Shown here piece after piece: positions 6,945 through 14,106 of a stretch of 15,649 nt of DNA. The notes beneath the pieces are model-generated. The model did not search any database. It had not been told where the DNA came from and saw only the letters and a list, made by a program, of their open reading frames with translations. The position numbers were made by a program, and so were the translations under genes. Source of the DNA: Actinomycetes bacterium (lineage in GTDB: Bacteria > Actinomycetota > Acidimicrobiia > Spongiisociales > UBA5794); the NCBI GenBank assembly GCA_023336875.1, contig JAMBLH010000198.1, positions 1-15,649 of the forward strand, written 5' to 3'. Positions within the stretch are counted from its first letter, which is position 1. Each line of letters opens with the position of its first letter.

Positions 6945-8000
6945 ATGCCGATCCGACGAACCCGCCCAGCCAACCGAATCGCTGTTCTGCTCGCTGCCGT
7001 TTCACTCGCGGCGGCAGCGTGCAGTAGCTCGACGGACGACGCCTCGACCGACACGACGATCACACTCGCGACCACGTCCACAACAACCTCGTCGACGACG
7101 ACCACGATTCCACCCACCACAACCACGACTCTTCCTCCAGCAGCCGATGCTGGCATTGCGCTCCCCCGCGCCGCAACGTATGCGAGCGTCATCTTCGAGG
7201 TCATCGGCGCCGAGTACTCGAATGATGAACCCGGCACCTACCTTGACGATGAGCCAGGAGTGGGAGAAGAGCGGTACCTCTACCTGGGTATCACCGCAGA
7301 CTTCGAGCCGGATTACCCAGGCAAGAGCGAAGATTTCTCCGTGGCAGACTTCGCTTTGATCCTGGCAGACGGAACAGCTATTCCAGCGGAGAAGGTCGAC
7401 TTCAGGGGGACCATTCTCCTATCCGATGAGCCACAGTCCTCGGCGCTTGCATTCCCCGGCGGCGAGCGGGACCTCACGCTCGCAGCGCTTACGTATGACA
7501 ACGCTGAGAACGAGCCGATGGTCCTGACACTCGACGGTCCCGTACCCGAGGACCCATACCCGATCGCAGTTGATGTCGACGCCACTGCTGACGTCGAGTA
7601 CGAAGGAGGGTGTGCGAATGCGACGGGGACCGTGAACGTCCTCGACGCTGAATGGGATATCGATGCCGGTGTAGACCACGAAAGGAGGGAGATCGTCAAA
7701 TCAGGAACGACCCGTACAGTCGTCGGCGAACGATTCGTCCGTATCCGCCTTCAGTCAATTGCCAGCGACGGTTCATGCGGCGGGACGGTCCTCACCTCCG
7801 ACGCATTCCGGCTCGTCGTCGACGGATTACCCCTCGGCCCCGAAAACAGTGTCGCTGAGCTGCTCAAGGATGGCGAAGGAGTCGAACTCATTTGGGGATT
7901 CCGTGTGCCAATCGATGCCGACAACGTTGAACTCGAGGTCGGCGTTGTCGACGGACTCGTGGCATCCATCCCGATCGAGAAGCCCAACGACCTCCCATGA
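6945..8000 (+). CDS. Two-domain secreted lipoprotein with a Thr-rich linker, DUF4352-like (hypothetical)
   Basis: The 351-aa protein has a signal peptide (RRTRPANR, then a hydrophobic stretch) ending in LAAAAC with Cys26. A Ser/Thr/Pro linker follows (about 27-66), then two beta-rich regions of about 120 residues (roughly 77-205 and 220-345). Both contain a strand run ending in a surface-exposed 'F.L..DG' turn (DFALILADG at 135-143, AFRLVVDG at 287-294), followed by a 'W/L.G..P' region. This suggests two copies of an immunoglobulin-like fold of the DUF4352 kind, a tentative match by eye. ATG 6945 is chosen because GGGAGGT sits five bases upstream and the signal peptide begins there; the frame extends further upstream through the hairpin. 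It would be anchored to the outer face of the membrane. Function is unknown. Confidence 0.75.
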   Translation: MPIRRTRPANRIAVLLAAVSLAAAACSSSTDDASTDTTITLATTSTTTSSTTTTIPPTTTTTLPPAADAGIALPRAATYASVIFEVIGAEYSNDEPGTYLDDEPGVGEERYLYLGITADFEPDYPGKSEDFSVADFALILADGTAIPAEKVDFRGTILLSDEPQSSALAFPGGERDLTLAALTYDNAENEPMVLTLDGPVPEDPYPIAVDVDATADVEYEGGCANATGTVNVLDAEWDIDAGVDHERREIVKSGTTRTVVGERFVRIRLQSIASDGSCGGTVLTSDAFRLVVDGLPLGPENSVAELLKDGEGVELIWGFRVPIDADNVELEVGVVDGLVASIPIEKPNDLP

Positions 8001-8036
8001 ACGTGTCCCTTTTGACGAAGCGAGGGACTGTGGGAG
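7992..8036 (+). terminator. Two-tier hairpin spanning the lipoprotein stop
   Basis: The outer stem is CTCCCA (7992-7997) with TGGGAG (8031-8036); the inner stem is GTCCCT (8005-8010) with AGGGAC (8023-8028). The TGA stop lies at 7998-8000, inside the structure. No long U-tract follows. The position, between a finished + strand block and the promoter of the toxin-antitoxin pair, fits a transcription terminator. A smaller hairpin (CCATC, CGTT, GATGG) follows at 8054-8067. Confidence 0.45.
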
Positions 8037-8084
8037 CCCATAGGAGTCGCCATCCATCCGTTGATGGACCGCAGTCGAACATTG

Positions 8085-8113
8085 TTGACATATTGATGCA
8101 TATTCGATATGTT
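8085..8113 (+). promoter_or_regulatory. Sigma-70-type promoter of vapBC, giving an apparently leaderless mRNA, with an embedded palindrome
   Basis: A perfect TTGACA (-35, 8085-8090) is separated by 17 bases from TATGTT (-10, 8108-8113). The expected transcription start is about 8119-8121, on or next to the vapB ATG at 8121, and no ribosome binding site precedes that ATG. ACATAT (8088-8093) and ATATGT (8107-8112) form an inverted repeat overlapping both promoter boxes, and TTGATGCAT (8093-8101) is nearly repeated as TTGATGTAT (8114-8122), 21 bp apart. These are likely sites for autoregulation by the antitoxin. Confidence 0.65.
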
Positions 8114-8120
8114 TTGATGT

Positions 8121-8363
8121 ATGCGCACGACAATCAGGATGGACGACGATCTCCTCGAGGCTGCGAAAAGCGCAGCGATTGGTACGGGACAAACCTTGAC
8201 ACGCTTCATCGAGGATTCGGTGCGCCGTCAGCTCGCAATCCAGCAGGACATCGAAAACTCCGCACCTGTTGACCTCCCGATGTTCGGCGGTGATGGCGTG
8301 CTCCCTGGCGTCGACCTCGACAACAATGCAGCCCTTGTCGACGTCATGAGCAACGAAGAGTGA
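8121..8363 (+). CDS. vapB: VapB-type ribbon-helix-helix antitoxin
   Basis: The 80-aa protein opens with the ribbon-helix-helix pattern RTTIRMDDDLLEAAKSAA...TLTRFIEDSVRRQL (residues 2-38): a DNA-binding beta strand, then two helices. A proline- and acid-rich tail (about 49-80, including DLPMFGGDGVLPGVDLDN) is of the kind that wraps the toxin. It would bind and neutralise the PIN toxin encoded next and repress its own promoter. Its stop codon overlaps the toxin start in GTGA (8360-8363). The start is ATG 8121 at the predicted transcription start, with no leader. Confidence 0.88.
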   Translation: MRTTIRMDDDLLEAAKSAAIGTGQTLTRFIEDSVRRQLAIQQDIENSAPVDLPMFGGDGVLPGVDLDNNAALVDVMSNEE

Positions 8364-8791
8364 AACTCTTCGACGTCAATGTCCTTGTCAACGCCTACCG
8401 TGAGGATGCCGTCCACCACGAGCCCTGCAGATTCGAGATCGAGAGCGCGATTTCAAGTCCTGGGGCCTTTGCGTTGACTCCTGTTGCACTTAGCGGGTTC
8501 CTTCGGGTCGTGACCCATCGCCGCGTGTTCAGAACACCAACTCCACTCGTCGATGCAATCGAGTTCGTCGAAATCCTCCGATCAGTAGCCCAAGTGGTAA
8601 TCGTTCAGCCTGGCCGGCGGCATTGGGATATCTTCACGCAACTGTGCCTGGAATCCCGTGCCACCGGCAACCTCGTCCCCGATGCCTACCTGGCCTCGAT
8701 CGCCATAGAATCCGGATGCGAATTCGTCACAACTGACCGCGACTTCGCACGCTTCCCCGGCCTCACGTGGAGCGATCCGCTCTCCTCCTGA
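8360..8791 (+). CDS. vapC: VapC-type PIN domain ribonuclease toxin
   Basis: The 143-aa protein is a single PIN domain: FDVNVLVNA with Asp5, the conserved FLRVVTHRRVF segment (48-58), NLVPDAYLA with Asp108, and TTDRDFARFPGLTW with Asp126 and Asp128. These acidic residues would bind the metal ions used to cut RNA. Length is typical for VapC. The GTG start at 8360 overlaps the antitoxin stop by four bases, so translation is probably coupled. It ends eight bases from the convergent DUF1326 gene, with no visible terminator between them. Confidence 0.9.
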   Translation: MKLFDVNVLVNAYREDAVHHEPCRFEIESAISSPGAFALTPVALSGFLRVVTHRRVFRTPTPLVDAIEFVEILRSVAQVVIVQPGRRHWDIFTQLCLESRATGNLVPDAYLASIAIESGCEFVTTDRDFARFPGLTWSDPLSS

Positions 8792-8799
8792 CTGAAGCC

Positions 8800-9396
8800 C
8801 TATCCCTGATACGTGAACGATGACTCAAAGGAGCAGCGTTCGCGAAGGTTCCACTCGTACGGAGGGACAGCCACGGTGAGCACGTCAGAGATCATTTCGG
8901 TTCCTGGCGCGTAGTCCGAGATTCCGCAGGTCACTGGCCCATCTGAGTCGGCTTCGACAGTTGACCGCACCTCGACAAACGTATCCACGCCGATCCTCCA
9001 TCGTCCACGCTCATGGACAAGCCTGATCGTGGCTGGCCGCAGAGTCGTGACCTCCTCAATAGCCCGACCGTAGAGACGATGGGTGTCTCCACCGAGTCTT
9101 CCCAGGAACACGGCCGCAAGGTCCTTTTGGCGATCCTCGTCGGCGCTCTCGTCAACGAAGAGGGCCACCCGCCACGGACTCCCCCGCTCATCATCAGAGT
9201 ATGAGCCGACCATCACCACGGATAGCCCGGAGAGGTGACGCCCATCAACGTGCCCTTCATCGATCTCCCAAGAGAGAACGAAGTCGCAGGTGTCATAGGT
9301 CGATGGTCCGCCCCGACGCTCGCCCTCACGCCTGCACGGGCACACGGCCTCACAGTTGCAGGCCTCGTAGTACGAGCCACGAACCTCCCACGCCAT
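8800..9396 (-). CDS. DUF1326 domain-containing protein (copy B, last gene of its operon)
   Basis: The 198-aa protein matches DUF1326 from residue 1: MAWEVRGSYYEACNCEAVCPC, with Cys13, Cys15, Cys19 and Cys21 in a CxCxxxCxC cluster and a further Cys37. Other shared family features are the WEIDEGHVDG strand-turn, PWRVALFVDE and RPATIRL. There is no signal peptide or membrane helix, so it is probably cytoplasmic. The family function is unknown; the cysteine cluster suggests metal binding (inference). ATG 9396 has AGGAGG seven bases upstream. The gene starts one base after the stop of the DUF2182 gene. A homologue of identical length lies on the other side of DUF2182. Confidence 0.88.
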   Translation of the reverse strand: MAWEVRGSYYEACNCEAVCPCRREGERRGGPSTYDTCDFVLSWEIDEGHVDGRHLSGLSVVMVGSYSDDERGSPWRVALFVDESADEDRQKDLAAVFLGRLGGDTHRLYGRAIEEVTTLRPATIRLVHERGRWRIGVDTFVEVRSTVEADSDGPVTCGISDYAPGTEMISDVLTVAVPPYEWNLRERCSFESSFTYQG

Positions 9397-9397
9397 A

Positions 9398-10162
9398 TCA
9401 GCCTCCTACAACCATGAACGCGCCCCACGTCATCAGAACGGCTCCACCGATCCGAGAAATGGCAACGCCTCTGGGTGCCACCTTCTCTGCAAGGGCGAAG
9501 ATGGCGAGGACTGCAACCCAAACGAGGTTCATCACCCCAAGCACGAAGAGGAGGATCATCAATGACCAGCAGCACCCGAGACACAGCCTCCCGTGGTGGA
9601 GTCCCATGCGCAGTGCGCCTGCACCCCCCTCGCGCCACGAAGTCATGAGGAAGCCCATTGGCGTTCGGCACGCTCCGAGACTGCTCAGCTTGGCTGGCGA
9701 GAACTGGATGATCCCTGCTCCTATCAGGAGCGCGCCTGCAAACCAGCCCTGGGTCACGACACCCATGCCGTTCACAAGGGCCACGGTGTGAAGCAGCCAC
9801 TGGAGCACCGTTGCCACGACAGCGAACAGCGCCCACATCACGATGTAGCCACCCACGAACAGAGGCGTCGATCCGCTTCTGCCAACAGACGATCCTCGAT
9901 CAAGACTGTCGTACGCAAGCACCATCGGGACAGCGGACGGCAGCATCATCGCGGCCATCATCACGGACCACATGAGCGCCATCAGTGCTGCCTGGGTCGG
10001 CGACCAGGCGGGTGTCATGGGCATCGCCAATACCGATGCCATATCCCCCATCCTGGTCGCCACGTATGCCAGGTACATCCACGAGGCGGCGGTGAAAACC
10101 ACCAGCCCTGCGACGACCGCCAACCTCGCTCTGGAGAGGACGACTGTCGTTGCGGTTGTCAC
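9398..10162 (-). CDS. DUF2182 family polytopic membrane protein (predicted metal-binding)
   Basis: The 254-aa protein has about six hydrophobic segments and the family landmarks MWSVMMAAMMLPSAVPM (64-80), QFSPAKLSSLGACRTPM (153-169) and HHGRLCLGCCWSLM (189-202). Met-rich helix 2 and Cys165, Cys194, Cys197 and Cys198 are candidate metal ligands. DUF2182 is annotated as a predicted metal-binding membrane family but its role is not established. I chose GTG 10162, whose GTGA overlaps the TGA of the upstream DUF1326 gene (10159-10161), over a longer frame start at 10213 that would overlap that gene by 55 bases. The tight overlap on one side and one-base gap on the other imply a single mRNA with both DUF1326 genes. 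Confidence 0.88.
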   Translation of the reverse strand: MTTATTVVLSRARLAVVAGLVVFTAASWMYLAYVATRMGDMASVLAMPMTPAWSPTQAALMALMWSVMMAAMMLPSAVPMVLAYDSLDRGSSVGRSGSTPLFVGGYIVMWALFAVVATVLQWLLHTVALVNGMGVVTQGWFAGALLIGAGIIQFSPAKLSSLGACRTPMGFLMTSWREGGAGALRMGLHHGRLCLGCCWSLMILLFVLGVMNLVWVAVLAIFALAEKVAPRGVAISRIGGAVLMTWGAFMVVGG

Positions 10163-10755
10163 GCCGCGTATTCGAAGGGTGCAAAGAGCCCGTTCTTCTC
10201 TTCCAGATTCCACTGCATCCCATGATCGTCATAGGTGAGCTTCTCTGAATGAGCCACGACAGCTGCAACACCTGGCGAGATCGCCAGAGGGTGACCTTCG
10301 ACCGTGACCTCGCCGTCACCCTGTCCGCCAATGGCAGCAATGGTGACGTCCGCAACACCGGCGATCGACATTGATCGCTTGTCACCGGCCGAGTCGAACC
10401 TGATCGTGGCTGGCCCTGCGCCCAGTACCTCACCGATGTGGCTTGCCAACCGCTCAGGATGGCCGCCAGCCTGGCCAGAGAAGATCGCACCGAGTGCGTT
10501 CATCTGGTCCTCCGTGGCGCGGTCATCAAAGTAGAGGGCTGCTTTCCACGGAACCTCCATCATGTGCCCGGGTGAGAGCACTGCCAGTGCAACGTTCAAG
10601 CCGTCGAGAGATGTTCCATCGAAGTTGCCCTCATCGATATGCCATCCCACGAGCACCGTGCAGTCGTCCTCTGTTGGTGGGCTCAGGAATATGCAAGGAC
10701 ATGCAGCCTCACAGTTGCACGACTCGAAATACTGTCCCTTTACGCTCCAGGCCAT
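10159..10755 (-). CDS. DUF1326 domain-containing protein (copy A, first gene of its operon)
   Basis: The 198-aa protein begins MAWSVKGQYFESCNCEAACPC, with cysteines at 13, 15, 19 and 21 exactly as in the second copy, plus Cys32. It shares GWHIDEGNFDG, PWKAALYFDDRATEDQ and GPATIRF with the family and the other copy. The two copies have clearly diverged in the region after the cysteine cluster: this one has a shorter loop after the CPC, with IFLSPPTEDD where the other is Arg/Gly-rich. ATG 10755 has AAGGAGGAG five bases upstream, the best ribosome binding site of the operon. The function is unknown; a soluble metal- or thiol-handling partner of DUF2182 is a guess. Confidence 0.88.
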   Translation of the reverse strand: MAWSVKGQYFESCNCEAACPCIFLSPPTEDDCTVLVGWHIDEGNFDGTSLDGLNVALAVLSPGHMMEVPWKAALYFDDRATEDQMNALGAIFSGQAGGHPERLASHIGEVLGAGPATIRFDSAGDKRSMSIAGVADVTIAAIGGQGDGEVTVEGHPLAISPGVAAVVAHSEKLTYDDHGMQWNLEEKNGLFAPFEYAA

Positions 10756-10801
10756 CGTTCTCCTCCTTGTTCGGCGTCCACTTACTCCCGAACCGTGTCA
10801 C

Positions 10802-10835
10802 ATTGACATCAAGAAGAGTTCAAATATCGGTCAAT
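10802..10835. promoter_or_regulatory. ATTGAC/GTCAAT inverted repeat upstream of the DUF1326 operon
   Basis: ATTGAC (10802-10807) and GTCAAT (10830-10835) are reverse complements separated by 22 bases, in the 97-base gap between the regulator stop and the DUF1326 start. Read on the minus strand, the distal copy also gives TTGACC as a possible -35 with only a poor -10 (TGATGT) 17 bases later. It may be part of the operon's promoter or operator; the match is short and could be chance. Confidence 0.25.
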
Positions 10836-10852
10836 ACCACCTTCGGCATGGT

Positions 10853-13756
10853 TCAGCGCGCAAGTGCATCGTCGATCGCATCGAGGCTCACGGACACGAG
10901 CTCGGGAATCGACATGATGGAACCTCTCACGGTGAGCCGCGTGAATTGCGCGCCACCCAGAGCTTCTTCGAGGTTCTTCAGCACCTGGGGATGAGGGTGC
11001 GTCAGAGTCGACCCAGGATCCGCCAGAAGAGCACCCGAAAGGACCGCTGCCTCATCACGGAGTCCCACATCGTTCAATGCCCGTACGAGGTAGCGCCACG
11101 TGTGGCGCAACTGGGTGTCATCCCCCGTGCGATGCCAATGATCGACAACGCCAGCAAAATCCTTGAACGCCGAATCCAGGTCGCCATGTGTCGCTTTCAC
11201 GGAGGCGAGTTCCATTCGCGCAATGCCTCTGAACCAATCGTTGTCCACAGAATCGGCCTTCTGCACCGATTCTTCGAACATCACGATTGCTTCAACTGGC
11301 CGCTCGTGCTTCACTGCCAGGCCACTTGCGTAGAGTGCGAACGCCAACGATGTTGGATTTCCCATCTCCCGTGCGCCCGCAAGTGTTCGTTTGGCCGCGG
11401 CAACGGCCTCAGAGGGTCGACCCAGCACTGCATTGGTGACTGCGACGTAGTACGTCGCCCACACCTCCCTTGTGAGGTCTCCACTCTCGGCGGCCTTGTC
11501 GGCAACTCTGGCATAGTGATCCAAAGCCGTCCGTGCGTCACCCCGATAGAGCGCAATATCAGCAAGGACGTCGTCCGGGTGACCGCTCATGGCACCAACC
11601 GTTCCAGTGGCGGCGCCGGCTCCGTCGGCAAACCGGACGGCATCATCGAAGCGGCTTTCCATCCACGCCCCGCGAGCGGCGCTCCCACATACGGCCTGCC
11701 ACAACGGATGGTCGGGAGTTTCGTTCTCCCACACCCACCGTGCCCACCCACTCAACTCGACCCGGGAACGCCAGTACCCGCCGTCGGGAAGCGCAGCCAC
11801 AATTCTTGATGCCGCATCCGTGTTGCCGGTCTCCATCGCCCAGCTGATCGCGGAACGAAGATTGTCGTAGGCGGAGGAGAGTTCGCCGATCGCTTCGCCT
11901 TCCTCTCTCGCCAGCAGACGGCGGCCCTGGACCTCAGCCACTCCCGCGAAGTGGTTCGCGTGGCGCTCCCGTAGCGCGGCCTCATTGTCATCCAATTGCC
12001 TCAGGCAGAACCGGCGAATCGTTTCGAGGAGCCGGTACCGCGTCCTGGTCCCCGATGTCTCGGCCATAACCAGAGATCGGTCAACCAGGTCGGACAGTTG
12101 CTCTCTCATGCCCTCGGTCGACTCCACTTCAGACCCACAAACGGAGAGAACATCCTCGAGAACGAACCGCCCGTTCATTACACCGAGACAGATCATCAGC
12201 TCTCGGGAGTCATTAGGGAGAAGTTCGAAGGACCAGCCAATGGTCGCGTCAAGCGTGGCGTGGCGGGAGCCATCCACAGGACCCGCCCGTTTGAGATACA
12301 AATGAGATCCCAGGGTGGCGAGTATCTCGGTTGGTGTCATTGAGCCCAGGCGCGCCGCTGCAACCTCAAGAGCAAGTGGTAGCCCATCAAGGCTTCTGCA
12401 GAGGTCGATGACATCAGCGATGTTGTCGTCTGTGGCCTGAAACGAGCTTGGTGCTCTCTGGAGCAGAAGGCTCACGGCAGGCCATCGTGCAATCACATCA
12501 AGGGATCCATCAGGCCCATCAGGGAGGGCAAGAGAGGGTGTGCGCCATTCGAACTCGCCATCGATATGGAGAGGGGACCTGCTCGTGGCGATGATCGTCA
12601 GGTCGGGGCAGCCGTGCACGAGCGCTGCAATGGAACGAGCAACGGTTCCTCCAAGATGCTCGCAGTTGTCAACGATGAGGACGGTGGTTCGCGGGCGAAG
12701 ATACTGGATCAGGCCCGCAAGAGGCCCGGTATCGGGATGAGGCTGCACTCCAGCGCTCGAAGCGAGAACCGCATCCACTGCGGATTCGTCCCGCACCGCT
12801 GCCAGATCAGCAAAGAACACGGGTTCGTCGCCGCTCTTCATGATTCGGCGGCCAACTTCCACCGCGAGACGAGTCTTCCCTACACCGCCAGGGCCGGTGA
12901 GGGTGAGAAGTCGGGACTGTTGAGTGCGCACGAGCAAGTCTTCGATCTCGACACTCCGCCCTACAAGCTCGGAGGCCGGTGCTGGCATGAGCCATCGCGG
13001 CTCTGCACCGGCCATGGAAGGGTCGTGGAGCAGGATCTGCTCCTCGAGGTTCTTCAATTCGGCTCCTGGTTCGACACCGAGCTCCTCGGCAAGGCCGCTT
13101 CGTAGCCGTCGATAGACGCCCAACGCATCGGACTGGCGGCCTGAGAAATAGAGTGCACGCATGAGGAGCCCATTGAGCCGCTCATCAAGCGGAGCTTCAG
13201 AGGCCATCCTCGCGACCACGGGGATCACGATCTCGGGTGCATCGTCAGCGATCGCCGCTTCGGCCCATTGCGCAACGGCCCTCTGACGCTCAACCTCAAG
13301 TATCGAGGCTTCCTCAACCACCCAGGCCCGATCGATGTCACTGAGGAACGGTCCCCGCCAGAGCTCAAGTGCGGGCTCAAGGAGCAACCGGATCTCGTGC
13401 GGGCTATGCGCGCTGTTCGCTTCAACGACACGCCGTCGAAATAGGTCAAGATCGGTGTCGAGCGTGTGTGACGTCAAACGGTATGCCCCGTGTTCGCCCT
13501 TCAGATCCACGCTCGATCCGAGAAGGCTCCGTAGATTCGAAACATAGGTCCGCAGCGACCGCACAGCACCATCGGGAGCATCGTCACCCCACGCCGCGTC
13601 GACAAGGATTCCGATGCTGACTGGCTCCCCTGCGCGAAGGACCAGATAGGCGAGGAGGGACCGTTGCTTCACTCCCCCGAGAGCAACCTGAGAACCGTCC
13701 ACCACAAGTTCGAGCGATCCAAGGAGCTTGAGCATATTGGGGGTCTCGACGTGCAC
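10853..13756 (-). CDS. SARP/AfsR-type transcriptional regulator (winged helix, BTAD, NB-ARC ATPase, TPR)
   Basis: The 967-aa protein has an OmpR-like winged helix (about residues 8-95, with GGVKQRSLLAYLVLRAGEPVS and RTYVSNLRSLLG). A bacterial transcriptional activator domain follows (about 100-245, LFRRRV...LELWRGPFLSD...YRRLRSGLAEELGVEPG). An NB-ARC-type ATPase has Walker A GPGGVGKT (288-295), Walker B TVLIVDNCEHL (358-368) and ATSRSPL (390-396). The C-terminal half is helical, TPR-like. There is no LuxR helix-turn-helix at the C-terminus. This is the AfsR layout, an ATP-dependent activator often controlling secondary metabolism. GTG 13756 is the earliest start after an in-frame stop and has AGGTAGGG upstream; ATG 13735 is an alternative. 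No biosynthetic cluster is visible; the nearest downstream genes are the DUF1326/DUF2182 operon on the same strand. Confidence 0.92.
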   Translation of the reverse strand: MHVETPNMLKLLGSLELVVDGSQVALGGVKQRSLLAYLVLRAGEPVSIGILVDAAWGDDAPDGAVRSLRTYVSNLRSLLGSSVDLKGEHGAYRLTSHTLDTDLDLFRRRVVEANSAHSPHEIRLLLEPALELWRGPFLSDIDRAWVVEEASILEVERQRAVAQWAEAAIADDAPEIVIPVVARMASEAPLDERLNGLLMRALYFSGRQSDALGVYRRLRSGLAEELGVEPGAELKNLEEQILLHDPSMAGAEPRWLMPAPASELVGRSVEIEDLLVRTQQSRLLTLTGPGGVGKTRLAVEVGRRIMKSGDEPVFFADLAAVRDESAVDAVLASSAGVQPHPDTGPLAGLIQYLRPRTTVLIVDNCEHLGGTVARSIAALVHGCPDLTIIATSRSPLHIDGEFEWRTPSLALPDGPDGSLDVIARWPAVSLLLQRAPSSFQATDDNIADVIDLCRSLDGLPLALEVAAARLGSMTPTEILATLGSHLYLKRAGPVDGSRHATLDATIGWSFELLPNDSRELMICLGVMNGRFVLEDVLSVCGSEVESTEGMREQLSDLVDRSLVMAETSGTRTRYRLLETIRRFCLRQLDDNEAALRERHANHFAGVAEVQGRRLLAREEGEAIGELSSAYDNLRSAISWAMETGNTDAASRIVAALPDGGYWRSRVELSGWARWVWENETPDHPLWQAVCGSAARGAWMESRFDDAVRFADGAGAATGTVGAMSGHPDDVLADIALYRGDARTALDHYARVADKAAESGDLTREVWATYYVAVTNAVLGRPSEAVAAAKRTLAGAREMGNPTSLAFALYASGLAVKHERPVEAIVMFEESVQKADSVDNDWFRGIARMELASVKATHGDLDSAFKDFAGVVDHWHRTGDDTQLRHTWRYLVRALNDVGLRDEAAVLSGALLADPGSTLTHPHPQVLKNLEEALGGAQFTRLTVRGSIMSIPELVSVSLDAIDDALAR

Positions 13757-13779
13757 CCACCGACCCTACCTGTGCAACA

Positions 13780-13815
13780 ACATCGTCGCCCCACAGACGA
13801 TGTGTCCGCCACATC
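13780..13815. promoter_or_regulatory. Overlapping inverted repeats upstream of the SARP-type gene
   Basis: ACATCGTC (13780-13787) and GACGATGT (13796-13803) form a perfect 8-bp inverted repeat with an 8-base spacer. GATGTG (13799-13804) and CACATC (13810-13815) form a second, 6-bp repeat that shares bases with the first, so as RNA the hairpins exclude each other. The element is 24-59 bases upstream of GTG 13756. It could be an operator (possibly autoregulatory) or a leader structure of the regulator mRNA. Confidence 0.45.
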
Positions 13816-13854
13816 TCGTCCTGAACTCCACATTCACCAATCCACGCAGTCCGG

Positions 13855-14106
13855 TCAGGCTGGGGCGAGCATGAGGGCATCGATGTCTGCTGCGTGGCAG
13901 CGAGCCGCTATCTCTGGGCCGGCTACGGTCTGCCACACCTCGGCGTCCCCTTCCTGATATCCCATCAGCGAAAAGTGCTCAGGAGCCGGCGTACACGATC
14001 CCATACCGACAAGGGCTTCCAAGAAACCGTCCTCGAATCTGTAAGAAATACGACTCCCGCACGTCTCACCCCTGATGCACGACGAACACCACAAGGGAGC
14101 ACTCAT
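13855..14106 (-). CDS. Possible small hypothetical protein (doubtful)
   Basis: Between the regulator start (13756) and the small secreted protein (14105) lie 348 bases without a firm gene. On the minus strand an open frame reads into plausible protein toward its end (RFEDGFLEALVG, DAEVWQTVAGPEIAARCHAADIDALM), stopping with TGA at 13855. The candidate ATG at 14106 has no ribosome binding site and overlaps the start of the + strand gene; longer versions to 14367 run fully antisense to it. I do not recognise a family. It could be a real small gene, a decayed remnant or chance. The interval also holds the regulator's upstream repeats and the ECF-like promoter. Confidence 0.2.
   Translation of the reverse strand: MSAPLWCSSCIRGETCGSRISYRFEDGFLEALVGMGSCTPAPEHFSLMGYQEGDAEVWQTVAGPEIAARCHAADIDALMLAPA
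14040..14067 (+). promoter_or_regulatory. Candidate ECF-type promoter of the secreted-protein/sigma-factor pair
   Basis: TGTAAG (14040-14045) is separated by exactly 16 bases from CGTCTC (14062-14067). A -35 with an AA core and a CGTC-type -10 at 16-17 bases is the general form of ECF sigma promoters; the usual AAC is AAG here. The predicted start near 14074 leaves a leader of about 30 bases before ATG 14105 with its AAGGGAG ribosome binding site. ECF factors commonly autoregulate, so the fusion gene downstream could recognise this site. Confidence 0.35.

Noticed and set aside
7080..7145. Thr-codon-rich ACC/ACG/ACA tract resembling a microsatellite
   Set aside because: It encodes the Ser/Thr/Pro linker of the lipoprotein; the codons are mixed and it is a normal feature of such proteins.
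10562..11809. 415-codon + strand open frame
   Set aside because: It is antisense to the DUF1326 and SARP-type genes, which have clear family motifs; its product is Arg/Cys/His-rich without recognisable domains.
13954..13968. CTGAT-ATCCC-ATCAG short hairpin
   Set aside because: A 5-bp stem is expected by chance and it has no positional link to a gene boundary.
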